A stretch of DNA of 10,286 bases from JALVCQ01 sp964452325 (lineage in GTDB: Bacteria > Bacteroidota > Bacteroidia > JAADEI01 > JALVCQ01): assembly GCA_964452325.1 (NCBI GenBank), contig CAYVLB010000070.1, forward strand, positions 1 to 10,286, read 5' to 3'. The stretch's first letter is position 1. Every line of letters starts with the position of its first letter. Of the stretch, positions 1 through 6,970 are shown piece after piece. A program made the position numbers and the translations under genes. The notes under the pieces were generated by a model, which was not told the DNA's origin, made no database searches, and was given only the letters and a program-made list of their open reading frames with translations.

Positions 1-424
1 CATTGATTGCCATTTTCATAGCCCGTCGGTGGGCAACGCGTGCTTCGAGTTGTTGGGCGATGTTTTCAGCAATAAGTTTGGCGGACGAATAGGGGTTTTT
101 CACTTCGATTACGTCAATATCAAGCCGTTCGATATTGGTCAGTTTGCGGAGTTCTTGGGTGAGTTTTTCAATCTCGGCGCCTTTTTTCCCCAATACTACG
201 CCAACTCGAGCGCTATGAAGATATATATGCAACCGCTTACGGCCGCGTTCGATGATGATATATGCGAAAGCACCCCGCGGGAATCGTTTGTGGATATACT
301 CGCGAATTTTTTGGTCCTCAATAATGCGGTCGGCGTATTCGCCATTGTCTTTGCTGTACCATAATGATTCCCATCCACGGATGAATCCGAGGCGGTTTGC
401 GATAGGATTAACTTTCTGTCCCAT
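1..424 (-). CDS. rpsC: 30S ribosomal protein S3, 5' part only
   Basis: This is the N-terminal 141 codons of ribosomal protein S3, which binds 16S rRNA in the head of the 30S subunit and helps form the mRNA entry channel. The gene runs off the left edge, so the C-terminal domain is not visible. The start MGQKVNPIANRLG is the standard S3 opening. The KH domain is present with its GxxG loop as GKKG at residues 79-82. The conserved stretch before the cut (RRAMKMAIN) is also recognisable. The start codon lies 6 bases after the rplV stop, so it is the last visible gene of the operon. I see no strong Shine-Dalgarno sequence, only GAAG about 10 bases upstream. Confidence 0.97.
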   Translation of the reverse strand, partial: MGQKVNPIANRLGFIRGWESLWYSKDNGEYADRIIEDQKIREYIHKRFPRGAFAYIIIERGRKRLHIYLHSARVGVVLGKKGAEIEKLTQELRKLTNIERLDIDVIEVKNPYSSAKLIAENIAQQLEARVAHRRAMKMAIN

Positions 425-430
425 GATTGT

Positions 431-817
431 TTATTCTTCGTCAGTTTGTTCGTTGGGGGAGGATGGTATTGTTTCACGGGGTGCTACGACCACCGTAATG
501 TGACTAAATCGTTTTTGAATGGGGCGTGCTATTCCGCGCGGGGCGGTTTGCCAACGACGGAGCATTCGGGCCTTATCAACGCGGATTTCCTTGACATATA
601 GGGTATCGACATCGACGGCTTCGTCTCGGTATTTTTCTTCCCAGTTGGCCACTGCCGACCGAATGAGCTTGTAAAGATATCCTGCGTATAACCGCTTTTT
701 GTGCAAGGAGAGGATATTGAGGGCGTCTTCGACGCCGCGTCCCCGGATAAGGTCTGCCAGCAGACGCATCTTGCGCTCGGGGAAGGGGCTGTTTTTCAAT
801 AATGCACGCGCTTCCAT
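431..817 (-). CDS. rplV: 50S ribosomal protein L22
   Basis: Ribosomal protein L22 binds 23S rRNA, and its extended beta-hairpin lines the peptide exit tunnel. The 128-residue protein shows the conserved RKMRLLADLIRG segment (residues 15-26), the SAVANWE helix (54-60) and the hairpin and C-terminal core ending in RFSHITVVV (103-111). A tail of about 16 residues follows (113-128), rich in Pro, Ser, Glu and Asp and ending TDEE. This is longer and more acidic than the E. coli end. The gene starts 3 bases after rpsS. An AAAGGT stretch about 10 bases before the ATG could act as a ribosome binding site. The product call is secure; the tail is the only unusual part. Confidence 0.97.
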   Translation of the reverse strand: MEARALLKNSPFPERKMRLLADLIRGRGVEDALNILSLHKKRLYAGYLYKLIRSAVANWEEKYRDEAVDVDTLYVKEIRVDKARMLRRWQTAPRGIARPIQKRFSHITVVVAPRETIPSSPNEQTDEE

Positions 818-820
818 TGG

Positions 821-1090
821 TTATTTACCTTTTTTAACGGGATGCCCTCGAAATGTTCGAGTAGGTGCGAACTCTCCCAGTCGATGCCCTACCATGTTTT
901 CGGTAATATACACTGGTATGAATCGTCGTCCATCGTGTATGGCGATGGTATGTCCGACGAAGTCAGGAGTAATCATTGAACGCCTCGACCAGGTTTTAAT
1001 AACTTCCTTTTTGCCGGTTTCGTTGAGTTTATCAATTTTTCGTTGGAGCTTCCAATGAACGTAGGGCCCCTTTTTTAGTGATCGTGCCAT
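821..1090 (-). CDS. rpsS: 30S ribosomal protein S19
   Basis: Ribosomal protein S19 sits in the head of the 30S subunit, with S13, near the A-site tRNA and the intersubunit bridge. The 89-residue length is normal. The start MARSLKKGPYV, the central TWSRRSMITPDFVG (33-46), TENMVGHRLGEFAPTR (63-78) and RGHP near the end are family signatures. The start codon is 3 bases after the rplB stop. An AAGGAAA stretch inside the last rplB codons is placed about 8 bases before the ATG and would serve as a Shine-Dalgarno site, one of the few in this operon. Its A and G bases also encode the conserved lysine/arginine tail of L2, so protein constraint alone may explain it. Confidence 0.98.
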   Translation of the reverse strand: MARSLKKGPYVHWKLQRKIDKLNETGKKEVIKTWSRRSMITPDFVGHTIAIHDGRRFIPVYITENMVGHRLGEFAPTRTFRGHPVKKGK

Positions 1091-1093
1091 AAC

Positions 1094-1927
1094 TTATTTC
1101 CTTTTGCGTTTCCGCCGTTCGATGATGAGTTTTGATGAGGGTTTCTTCTTGTTGCGGGTTTTCTTTCCTTTGGCATAGAGTCCGGTACGGGATCGGGGAT
1201 GTCCTCCACTGGCTTTTCCTTCACCTCCGCCCATTGGATGATCGACGGGATTCATAGCGACCCCTCGTGTGCGGGGGCGTCGTCCCATCCATCGGGATCG
1301 TCCGGCTTTTCCCAAATTGATTAGGCGGTGATCTGGGTTGGACACGGTGCCAAAAGTAGCTCGACATTCACCGAGGATGCGACGCACCTCTCCGGAGGGA
1401 AGTTTGATCACTACATATTTTTCCTCTCGGGCGATCAATTGAGCGGAAGTACCGGCGCCCCGAGCAATGACGCCTCCTGCACCAGGATTGAGTTCGATGT
1501 TGTGAATTGTTACCCCGACTGGCATCTCTTTAAGCTTTCGGCTGTTACCGGGTTGGACGGGAGCATCGGGTCCGCTAAGGACGGTTTGTCCGACTTCTAA
1601 TGCTTGGGGGGCAATGATATAGCGCTTTTCTCCGTCACGATAGGCCAACAAGGCGATGAACGCACTTCGGTTAGGATCGTATTCAATCGTTTTGACGATG
1701 GCGGGGACACCTTCTTTATTGCGTTTGAAGTCAATGATTCGGTAATAGCGTTTATGCCCTCCCCCTCGATAGCGCATGGATCGCCGTCCTTGATTGTTAC
1801 GTCCCGCTTTTTGCGTAAGTGGTTCAAGCAATGAGCGTTCGGGATTAACTTTTGACAGGTGAGAATAGTCGATCCGAACGGTGAAGCGTTGGCCCGGAGT
1901 GATTGGTTTGAGTCGTTTCAGTGGCAT
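1094..1927 (-). CDS. rplB: 50S ribosomal protein L2
   Basis: Ribosomal protein L2 binds 23S rRNA next to the peptidyl transferase centre and is needed for subunit association. The 277-residue length is typical. Visible landmarks are RYRGGGHKRYYRIIDF (52-67) in the RNA-binding domain, the PVGVTIHNIE segment (136-145), and GVAMNPVDHPMGGGEG (222-237), which contains the conserved histidine (H230) near the catalytic centre. The C-terminus is a strongly basic tail (RRKRKRK). The start MPLKRLKPITPG matches Bacteroidota relatives. The ATG lies 11 bases after the rplW stop with no clear Shine-Dalgarno sequence. No truncation or frameshift is seen. Confidence 0.98.
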   Translation of the reverse strand: MPLKRLKPITPGQRFTVRIDYSHLSKVNPERSLLEPLTQKAGRNNQGRRSMRYRGGGHKRYYRIIDFKRNKEGVPAIVKTIEYDPNRSAFIALLAYRDGEKRYIIAPQALEVGQTVLSGPDAPVQPGNSRKLKEMPVGVTIHNIELNPGAGGVIARGAGTSAQLIAREEKYVVIKLPSGEVRRILGECRATFGTVSNPDHRLINLGKAGRSRWMGRRPRTRGVAMNPVDHPMGGGEGKASGGHPRSRTGLYAKGKKTRNKKKPSSKLIIERRKRKRK

Positions 1928-1938
1928 GACCTATTCAC

Positions 1939-2232
1939 TTAGATGTTACTGTAAAAGTCGATTTCATGACCTTCCTCCAAGGTTACAATGGCTTTCTTGT
2001 AGGAGGGTTTATGGCCCCGTATGATGGAAGTACGAGTGTATCGGTACTTGGGCTTTTTAGGCATGATGTGGGTTCGCACCTTTTTGACTTTGACTCCATA
2101 GAGGTGTTCGATTTCGTGCTTGATTTGTCCTTTGGTTGCTTTTTTATCGACCACAAAAGAATACTGGCTGTATTGTTCGGATTGTTGGGTTGCCTTTTCT
2201 GTGATAATTGGCCGCTTGATGACTCCCTTCAT
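1939..2232 (-). CDS. rplW: 50S ribosomal protein L23
   Basis: Ribosomal protein L23 lies at the exit of the peptide tunnel and forms the docking site for trigger factor and the signal recognition particle. I place the start at MKGVIKRPIITEKAT, giving 97 residues, the usual family size. The frame stays open for 67 more codons upstream, but that part lies entirely inside rplD and has no L23 similarity. Landmarks are PIITEKAT (9-15), the YSFVVDKKATK stretch (24-34), LYGVKVKKV (44-52) and the end EGHEIDFYSNI, which I recognise as typical of Bacteroidota L23. The start codon follows the rplD stop by 2 bases, so translation is probably coupled. Confidence 0.97.
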   Translation of the reverse strand: MKGVIKRPIITEKATQQSEQYSQYSFVVDKKATKGQIKHEIEHLYGVKVKKVRTHIMPKKPKYRYTRTSIIRGHKPSYKKAIVTLEEGHEIDFYSNI

Positions 2233-2234
2233 GG

Positions 2235-2861
2235 CTAAAACTTTTCGTTGATATATTGAACTGCTTTGTCGGTCAGTACCAATGTTCCAGCATTGAGGAT
2301 GCGGTATGTATTGAGGGCTTCGGCCCGATGGAATGTCAGGTTGGGTAGGTTGCGTCCAGCAGCAATGAGGTTGGGATCGGTAGTGTCTTTTACGAGCGTG
2401 GCTTTGGGTGTTGGCAATTCGAGTTGTTGCCACAATTGGAGGAAGGCTTTGGTTTTGGGTGTATCGATAGTGAAGTCTTTGACAACAATAATGTGGCCTT
2501 TTTGAAGGAGGGCTGAGAGGGCACTTCGGCGTGCTGCGCGTTTTTCTTTTTTATTGATTTTCTCGGAGTATTTGCGTGGACGTGGGCCGAATACGGTTCC
2601 ACCGCCACGTAATATGGGGGATTTGCGACTACCGCGGCGGGCCATACCTCGGCCTTTTTGGGGATATAACTTGCGGGTAGAATAACTTACTTCTCCGCGC
2701 TCTTTTGTTTTGTGGGTTCCTTGACGTTGGTTGTTGCGGATTCGTTTGACGTCTCTCCACAACAAATGGTGGTGGATTGGCCTTCCGAAAATGGCGTCGT
2801 TGAGTTCGATTTGCTTGCCGGAAGGTTGCCCGCTTTCAATATCGATAATATCTACTTTCAT
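2235..2861 (-). CDS. rplD: 50S ribosomal protein L4
   Basis: Ribosomal protein L4 binds domain I of 23S rRNA, and its long internal loop reaches the constriction of the exit tunnel beside L22. The protein has 208 residues. The tunnel loop is recognisable from about residue 44 to 97: QRQGTHKTKERGEVS, then QKGRGMARRGSRKSPILRGG, then FGPRPRKY. The globular C-terminal part follows, with the KGHIIVVKDF segment (121-130). The start codon lies 8 bases after the rplC stop. In E. coli L4 also represses the S10 operon through a leader before rpsJ. Here rpsJ has no leader, so that control cannot work in the same way. That last point is inference from spacing. Confidence 0.97.
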   Translation of the reverse strand: MKVDIIDIESGQPSGKQIELNDAIFGRPIHHHLLWRDVKRIRNNQRQGTHKTKERGEVSYSTRKLYPQKGRGMARRGSRKSPILRGGGTVFGPRPRKYSEKINKKEKRAARRSALSALLQKGHIIVVKDFTIDTPKTKAFLQLWQQLELPTPKATLVKDTTDPNLIAAGRNLPNLTFHRAEALNTYRILNAGTLVLTDKAVQYINEKF

Positions 2862-2869
2862 AAGCGAAC

Positions 2870-3490
2870 TTACTTTAATACCATTACGTACCCGTTTCTG
2901 GGCCCTGGGACAGATCCTTTCACCACGAGGATATGTTTTTCTGGGATGATACGGATCACTTGCAGGTTAATGGCTTTGACCCGTTGGTTGCCCATTCGTC
3001 CTGCCATTCGTTTGCCCTTAAATACGCGGGAAGGGAATGAGGAGGCCCCAAGTGACCCGGGGGCACGTTCGCGGTTATGTTGTCCGTGGGTTCTGCCTCC
3101 TACGCCCGCAAAGCCATGCCGTTTTACAACGCCAGTAAACCCTTTCCCTTTGGATGTTCCCACCACGTCAACGAATTCGCCTTCTTCAAAAATATCTGCC
3201 ACTGTCAGCACATCACCGGGCTTGACTTCCTGTTCAACGCTTTTGATTTCTCGGATGATGCGATGTGGCTGTACTCCTGCCTTTTGAAAATGACCTTGGA
3301 GTGGTTTGGTAACGCGGTTGGCACTTATGGGGTCAAAAGCAATTTGTACGGCTTGGTAGCCGTCGATGTCGGGTGTTTTTACTTGCGTGACCACGCATGG
3401 CCCTACCTCCAGCAGTGTGCAAGGAACAGCGGTTCCTTGCTCGTTAACAAATGAGGTCATTCCAATCTTTCTACCTAAAAGCCCTGTCAT
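2870..3490 (-). CDS. rplC: 50S ribosomal protein L3
   Basis: Ribosomal protein L3 is an early-assembly 50S protein whose central loop approaches the peptidyl transferase centre. The 206-residue protein has the signature start GLLGRKIGMTSFVNEQG (3-19) and the loop KRHGFAGVGGRTHGQHNRER (123-142) followed by APGSLGASSFPSRV (143-156). In E. coli the corresponding GQNQ motif contains the glutamine methylated by PrmB. Here the aligned glutamines are Ala and Ser, as I recall for Bacteroidota relatives, so that modification is unlikely. The start codon overlaps the rpsJ stop in an ATGA arrangement, the classical sign of translational coupling. Confidence 0.97.
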   Translation of the reverse strand: MTGLLGRKIGMTSFVNEQGTAVPCTLLEVGPCVVTQVKTPDIDGYQAVQIAFDPISANRVTKPLQGHFQKAGVQPHRIIREIKSVEQEVKPGDVLTVADIFEEGEFVDVVGTSKGKGFTGVVKRHGFAGVGGRTHGQHNRERAPGSLGASSFPSRVFKGKRMAGRMGNQRVKAINLQVIRIIPEKHILVVKGSVPGPRNGYVMVLK

Positions 3491-3807
3491 GCCTCAATGA
3501 CTTTAAGATCGATATCTACGCCCGTTGGCAGATCCATTTTCATGAAGGCATCTACAATGTCTCGTGAAGGGTTATAGATCTCCAGAAGGCGTTTATGGGT
3601 GGCCAATTGGAATTGTTCCCGTGACTTTTTATTGACGTGGGGGGATCGCAGAACGGTAAAAACTTTTTTCTCTGTAGGAAGGGGGATCGGGCCTGCGATA
3701 ATGGCTCCGCGCACCTTCCCTTTCAGGGTGGTTATGATGAGTTTGGCAGCCCGATCGACCAACCGATGGTCGTAGGATCGTAGTTTGATTCGCATTTTCT
3801 GAGCCAT
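3487..3807 (-). CDS. rpsJ: 30S ribosomal protein S10
   Basis: Ribosomal protein S10 (NusE) binds the 30S head and also joins NusB and NusG in transcription antitermination. The 106-residue protein shows IKLRSYDHRLVD (7-18), GPIPLPTEKKVFTVLRSPHVNKKSREQF (39-66, with the invariant PHVNK) and the end VDIDLKVIEA. The start MAQKMRIKL fits Bacteroidota homologs, which begin with a short MSQK-type lead. Compared with E. coli, the stretch between the first helix and GPIPLP (about residues 27-38) is about two residues longer. The ATG lies 5 bases after the fusA stop. There is no tuf gene and no S10 leader in front of it. Confidence 0.97.
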   Translation of the reverse strand: MAQKMRIKLRSYDHRLVDRAAKLIITTLKGKVRGAIIAGPIPLPTEKKVFTVLRSPHVNKKSREQFQLATHKRLLEIYNPSRDIVDAFMKMDLPTGVDIDLKVIEA

Positions 3808-3812
3808 GACAG

Positions 3813-5939
3813 TTATGCTTTAACAGTGCCCCGGACTTTATCAAGGATTTCTTCTGCGACGTTGGCGGGGACTTCTTCGTAGTGTGAAAATTGGATTGTT
3901 GAAGTGCCGCGTCCGGAAGTGATCGTACGCAATGTGGTAACGTATCCAAACAGCTCGGCCAGGGGCACCATCGCTTTGATGACTTGGGCATTACCTCGTG
4001 CTTCGATGCCTTGAAGCTGGCCTCGGCGGCGATTGATGTCCCCGATCACGTCGCCCATGTGTTCTTCGGGTGTGATTACTTCCACTTTCATGATGGGTTC
4101 GAGGAGGACAGGGTTAGCTTTGGAGGCAGCGTGGCGGAATGCCATCTTGGCAGCGATTTCGAAGGACATGGAGTCGGAGTCGACGGGGTGGAAGCTTCCG
4201 TCATAGAGGCGGACCTTCATCGATTCGAGGGGGTATCCTGCCAAGGGGCCGTTTTCCATGGCTTCTTCGAAGCCTTTTTGTACAGAGGGTATAAATTCTT
4301 TTGGAATTGCTCCCCCCACGATTTCGTTGACAAACTGCAGCCCATTTTTGCCTTCATCGACGGGTCCGATTTCTACTTGGATATCAGCATATTTACCACG
4401 TCCTCCTGTTTGCTTTTTGAACACTTCACGGTGTTCGACGGAAGCGGTGAGGGCTTCCCGATAGGCCACTTGGGGCTGCCCCTGGTTGACATTGACGTTA
4501 AACTCACGGCGGAGGCGATCCACAATAATTTCGAGGTGTAGCTCGCCCATTCCGCTGATGATAGTTTGGCCTGTTTCCTCGTCGGTTTTGACGCGGAAGG
4601 TGGGGTCTTCTTCCATGAGTTTTGCCAGTGCCAACGAAAGTTTATCTGAATCTTCTTGAGTTTTGGGTTCGATGGCAAGTGAGATCACTGGTTCGGGGAA
4701 CTCCATATTTTCCAGGAGGAGTGGATGGGCTTCGTCGGTGAGGGTGTCGCCTGTTTTGATGTCCTTGAATCCAACTGCAGCAGCAATATCTCCGGCACCA
4801 ACTTCATCGATTGGGTTTTGTTTGTTGGCATGCATTTGATAAAGGCGGGCGATTCGTTCCTTGGATCCACTTCGGTTGTTGAGCACATAGGATCCAGCTT
4901 GTAGCTGTCCGGAATAAACACGGAAGTATGCCAGGCGTCCTACGTAGCGGTCGGTCATAATTTTGAAAGCCAATGCGCAGAAGGGTTCGTTGATATCGGC
5001 ACGGCGGACTTCTTCTTGGCCAGTTTTAGGGTGAATGCCTTTGACGGGGGGTAGGTCTAATGGCGAAGGCAAGTAGGCGGCCACAGCATTCAGCAGTAGT
5101 TGAACTCCTTTATTCTTGAATGCCGATCCACACATTACTGGCACAATGTCGAGGTGGATAGTTGCTTTCCGAAGGGCTTGGTGGATGTCTTCTTCGGATA
5201 TGGCATCGGGATCTTCGAAGAATTTTTCCATGAGGGCATCGTCGGTTTCGGCGACTGCTTCAAGGAGGTGATTTCGCCACTCCTCGGCTTCGTCTCGCAA
5301 ATTGTCGGGTATTTCTTCTGCCCAGTATTTCACACCTTTGGATTCTTCGTCCCACTTGTAGGCTTTCATGGTGATCAAATCGATCACTCCCTCGAAGTTT
5401 TCCTCACTGCCGATGGGTATCTGCAAGGGGATGGCATTGGCTCCCAAGCGCGTTTTGATTTCTTCAACGACGCGGAAAAAGTCAGCGCCGACCCGATCCA
5501 TTTTGTTGACAAAGGCAATCCGGGGCACACCATACTTATTGGCTTGGCGCCAAACGGTTTCGGACTGGGGTTCTACCCCCCCTACGGCACAGAATAGGGC
5601 AACCGCACCATCCAACACCCGGAGGCTCCGTTCCACTTCGACGGTGAAGTCGACGTGTCCGGGAGTATCAATGATGTTAATGGTATATTCATTTCCTTTG
5701 TAAGTCCACGTGGTTCGTGTGGTAGCTGATGTAATGGTAATGCCACGTTCTTGCTCCTGTTCCATCCAGTCCATCACGGCGGTGCCTTCGTGAACTTCAC
5801 CGATCTTGTAGTTGATTCCGGTATAGAATAGGATTCGTTCGGTGGTGGTGGTTTTCCCGGCATCAATATGGGCCATGATACCGATGTTGCGGTATTCTCG
5901 GAGGTTCCGCTTTTGCAGATTGCCTACGTTTTTAGCCAT
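3813..5939 (-). CDS. fusA: Translation elongation factor G (EF-G)
   Basis: EF-G is the GTPase that drives translocation of tRNA and mRNA on the ribosome and, with RRF, ribosome recycling. The 708-residue protein is full length. The GTP-binding domain has the P-loop AHIDAGKTT (23-31), switch I ending in QERGITITSA (63-72), DTPGH (91-95), NKMD (145-148) and SAF (272-274). The tip domain and C-terminal domains follow, ending in the conserved GRGTSTIQFSHYEEVP region. The N-terminus, before RNIGIMAHID, is several residues longer than in many EF-Gs. A possible ribosome binding site AGGGA sits about 4 bases before the ATG. It follows rpsG by 12 bases and precedes rpsJ by 5. All key GTPase residues are intact, so this is the housekeeping copy. 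Confidence 0.98.
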   Translation of the reverse strand: MAKNVGNLQKRNLREYRNIGIMAHIDAGKTTTTERILFYTGINYKIGEVHEGTAVMDWMEQEQERGITITSATTRTTWTYKGNEYTINIIDTPGHVDFTVEVERSLRVLDGAVALFCAVGGVEPQSETVWRQANKYGVPRIAFVNKMDRVGADFFRVVEEIKTRLGANAIPLQIPIGSEENFEGVIDLITMKAYKWDEESKGVKYWAEEIPDNLRDEAEEWRNHLLEAVAETDDALMEKFFEDPDAISEEDIHQALRKATIHLDIVPVMCGSAFKNKGVQLLLNAVAAYLPSPLDLPPVKGIHPKTGQEEVRRADINEPFCALAFKIMTDRYVGRLAYFRVYSGQLQAGSYVLNNRSGSKERIARLYQMHANKQNPIDEVGAGDIAAAVGFKDIKTGDTLTDEAHPLLLENMEFPEPVISLAIEPKTQEDSDKLSLALAKLMEEDPTFRVKTDEETGQTIISGMGELHLEIIVDRLRREFNVNVNQGQPQVAYREALTASVEHREVFKKQTGGRGKYADIQVEIGPVDEGKNGLQFVNEIVGGAIPKEFIPSVQKGFEEAMENGPLAGYPLESMKVRLYDGSFHPVDSDSMSFEIAAKMAFRHAASKANPVLLEPIMKVEVITPEEHMGDVIGDINRRRGQLQGIEARGNAQVIKAMVPLAELFGYVTTLRTITSGRGTSTIQFSHYEEVPANVAEEILDKVRGTVKA

Positions 5940-5951
5940 GTCTTCCCTGAA

Positions 5952-6419
5952 TTAGAATCTAAAGTGGGCAAATGCTTTATTGGCTTCTGCCATTCGATGG
6001 GTGTCATCTTTTTTCTTTACTGCACCGCCTTCGCCTTGTCGTGCTGCGAGGATTTCGGCAGCCAACTTTTGTGCCATTCCTTTGGCTTTACGTTGTCGGG
6101 CATAGCGAATGATCCATTTGATTCCCAGCGATAACCTACGATCGGGACGTACTTCGGTAGGCACTTGGAAGGTAGCTCCACCCACGCGACGGCTCCGCAC
6201 TTCCACGTTGGGCATTACGTTTTCGAGTGCTTGTTTGAATACTTCCAATTCGTTTTCACCGGTACGTTCACGTATAATTTCCATTGCTTCGTAGAAGATA
6301 CGGGCGGCAACTGTCTTTTTACCGTCCCACATTAAGTTGTTAATAAACTTGGCGATGATCACATCGTTATAGCGGGGGTCGGGGGCGATTTGTCGTTTTT
6401 CAGGTCTTCCTTTTCGCAT
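5952..6419 (-). CDS. rpsG: 30S ribosomal protein S7
   Basis: Ribosomal protein S7 nucleates assembly of the 30S head and contacts tRNA at the E site. The 155-residue protein contains the start MRKGRPEKRQIAPDPRYND, the helix with NNLMWDGKKTVA (27-38), NVMPNVEVRSRRVGGATFQV (67-86), RPDRR (91-95) and the end DTHRMAEANKAFAHFRF, all strong family matches. In E. coli S7 regulates its own operon at a site in a roughly 100-base rpsL-rpsG spacer. Here the spacer is 6 bases, so such a site cannot lie between the genes. The upstream bases are A/T-rich without a Shine-Dalgarno sequence. Confidence 0.98.
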   Translation of the reverse strand: MRKGRPEKRQIAPDPRYNDVIIAKFINNLMWDGKKTVAARIFYEAMEIIRERTGENELEVFKQALENVMPNVEVRSRRVGGATFQVPTEVRPDRRLSLGIKWIIRYARQRKAKGMAQKLAAEILAARQGEGGAVKKKDDTHRMAEANKAFAHFRF

Positions 6420-6425
6420 GATTCT

Positions 6426-6800
6426 TTATGATTTAGGCCGTTTGGTGCCGTATTTTGACCGTCCCTGCTTTCGTCCTTCTACCCCGGCGGTATCCAGTGC
6501 CCCTCGTATGATGTGGTAACGCACCCCTGGAAGGTCTTTCACGCGTCCCCCGCGAACCAATACGATGGAGTGTTCTTGGAGGTTATGTCCTTCGCCTGGG
6601 ATGTACGCATTGACTTCTTTGCCATTGCTCAGCCGAACCCGGGCTACTTTACGAAGTGCTGAGTTGGGCTTTTTAGGCGTGGTCGTGTACACGCGAACGC
6701 AGACGCCCCGCTTTTGCGGGCAAGCATCAAGCGCTGGCGAGCTACTTTTCTTCTTTATTTTTTTCCGTCCCAGACGGACTAGTTGTTGTATTGTTGGCAT
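6426..6800 (-). CDS. rpsL: 30S ribosomal protein S12, first gene of the operon
   Basis: Ribosomal protein S12 lies at the decoding centre of the 30S subunit and controls accuracy. I start it at MPTIQQLVRLGRK, giving 124 residues. A TTG start 17 codons upstream is possible by frame but overlaps the promoter and adds non-homologous residues. The decoding loop TPKKPNSALRK (41-51) and RGGRVKDLPGVRYH (83-96) are intact. The streptomycin-sensitive lysines K43 and K88 are present, as is D89, the residue that can carry a methylthio group in other bacteria. A promoter box lies 25 bases upstream, so the leader is very short. There is no clear Shine-Dalgarno sequence. Confidence 0.98.
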   Translation of the reverse strand: MPTIQQLVRLGRKKIKKKSSSPALDACPQKRGVCVRVYTTTPKKPNSALRKVARVRLSNGKEVNAYIPGEGHNLQEHSIVLVRGGRVKDLPGVRYHIIRGALDTAGVEGRKQGRSKYGTKRPKS

Positions 6801-6825
6801 ACTGATCGCTTCATTTTGAGGGTTG

Positions 6826-6852
6826 CAAAAGTAAAAAAATGCCTTTGTCAAA
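6826..6852 (-). promoter_or_regulatory. Promoter of the rpsL ribosomal operon (Bacteroidota type)
   Basis: Read on the minus strand, TACTTTTG (6826-6833) matches the Bacteroidota primary sigma factor -7 consensus TAnnTTTG exactly. A candidate -33 TTTG lies at 6849-6852, but the spacer is only 15 bases, shorter than the roughly 19 I expect, so the upstream element is weak. Transcription would begin near 6820 and give a leader of about 20 bases before the rpsL ATG. The placement at the head of an 11-gene translation operon supports the call. Confidence 0.65.
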
Positions 6853-6936
6853 AGGAAGGTGTCCTAAAATTCTATTTGGGGAAAGATAAGAACATGCTTT
6901 TCAATAGCTGTTGATCGCTATCTATGGGGGCTCTAC

Positions 6937-6944
6937 TACTTTTG
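6937..6944 (+). promoter_or_regulatory. Promoter -7 box of pabA-pabB (Bacteroidota type)
   Basis: TACTTTTG on the plus strand matches the consensus TAnnTTTG exactly and is identical to the divergent rpsL box, including the following C. The last base lies 26 bases before the pabA ATG. No convincing TTTG is found at the expected distance upstream; TGTTG around 6909-6913 is the nearest candidate and is spaced too far. The box lies inside the longer reading frame that begins with TTG at 6911, which argues against that earlier start. Transcription would begin near 6950. Confidence 0.6.
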
Positions 6945-6970
6945 CTCAATTGCGTTATGAGCATGGGATT

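Larger units (their letters stand above)
6801..6970. other. Divergent intergenic region between rpsL and pabA
   Basis: This 170-base spacer is the only substantial non-coding stretch in the window. It holds two back-to-back promoter boxes of identical sequence (TACTTTTGC) pointing outward, each about 25 bases from the start codon it serves. Between them lie about 100 bases, including a small inverted repeat, ATAGC (6904-6908) and GCTAT (6917-6921), separated by 8 bases near the expected -33 region of the pabA promoter. I see no terminator hairpin, tRNA or riboswitch-like structure. Both presumed leaders are only about 20-25 bases long. Confidence 0.8.

Noticed and set aside
73..80. A TAAGTTTG match to the -7 consensus on the plus strand, antisense to rpsC
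   Set aside because: It is a chance-level match within coding sequence, with no gene downstream on that strand.
1351..1358. A TACTTTTG match on the minus strand inside rplB
   Set aside because: It encodes conserved Ala-Thr-Phe-Gly residues of L2, and an 8-base motif with two free positions is expected a few times by chance in 10 kb.
2233..2433. A 67-codon N-terminal extension of the rplW frame
   Set aside because: It lies wholly inside rplD, has no L23 similarity, and the standard L23 start MKGVIKRPIITEK is at 2232.
5100..5597. A 165-codon plus-strand open frame opposite fusA
   Set aside because: It is a shadow of the strongly conserved EF-G coding sequence, with no recognisable motifs. 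Similar long antisense frames opposite rpsC, rplC and the last gene were rejected for the same reason.
6801..6851. TTG start giving rpsL 17 extra residues
   Set aside because: The extension covers the -7 promoter box and precedes the invariant S12 start MPTIQQLV.
6911..6970. TTG start giving pabA 20 extra residues
   Set aside because: The family homology begins at MVRVLIVDNDDSF, and the TACTTTTG promoter box lies inside the extension.
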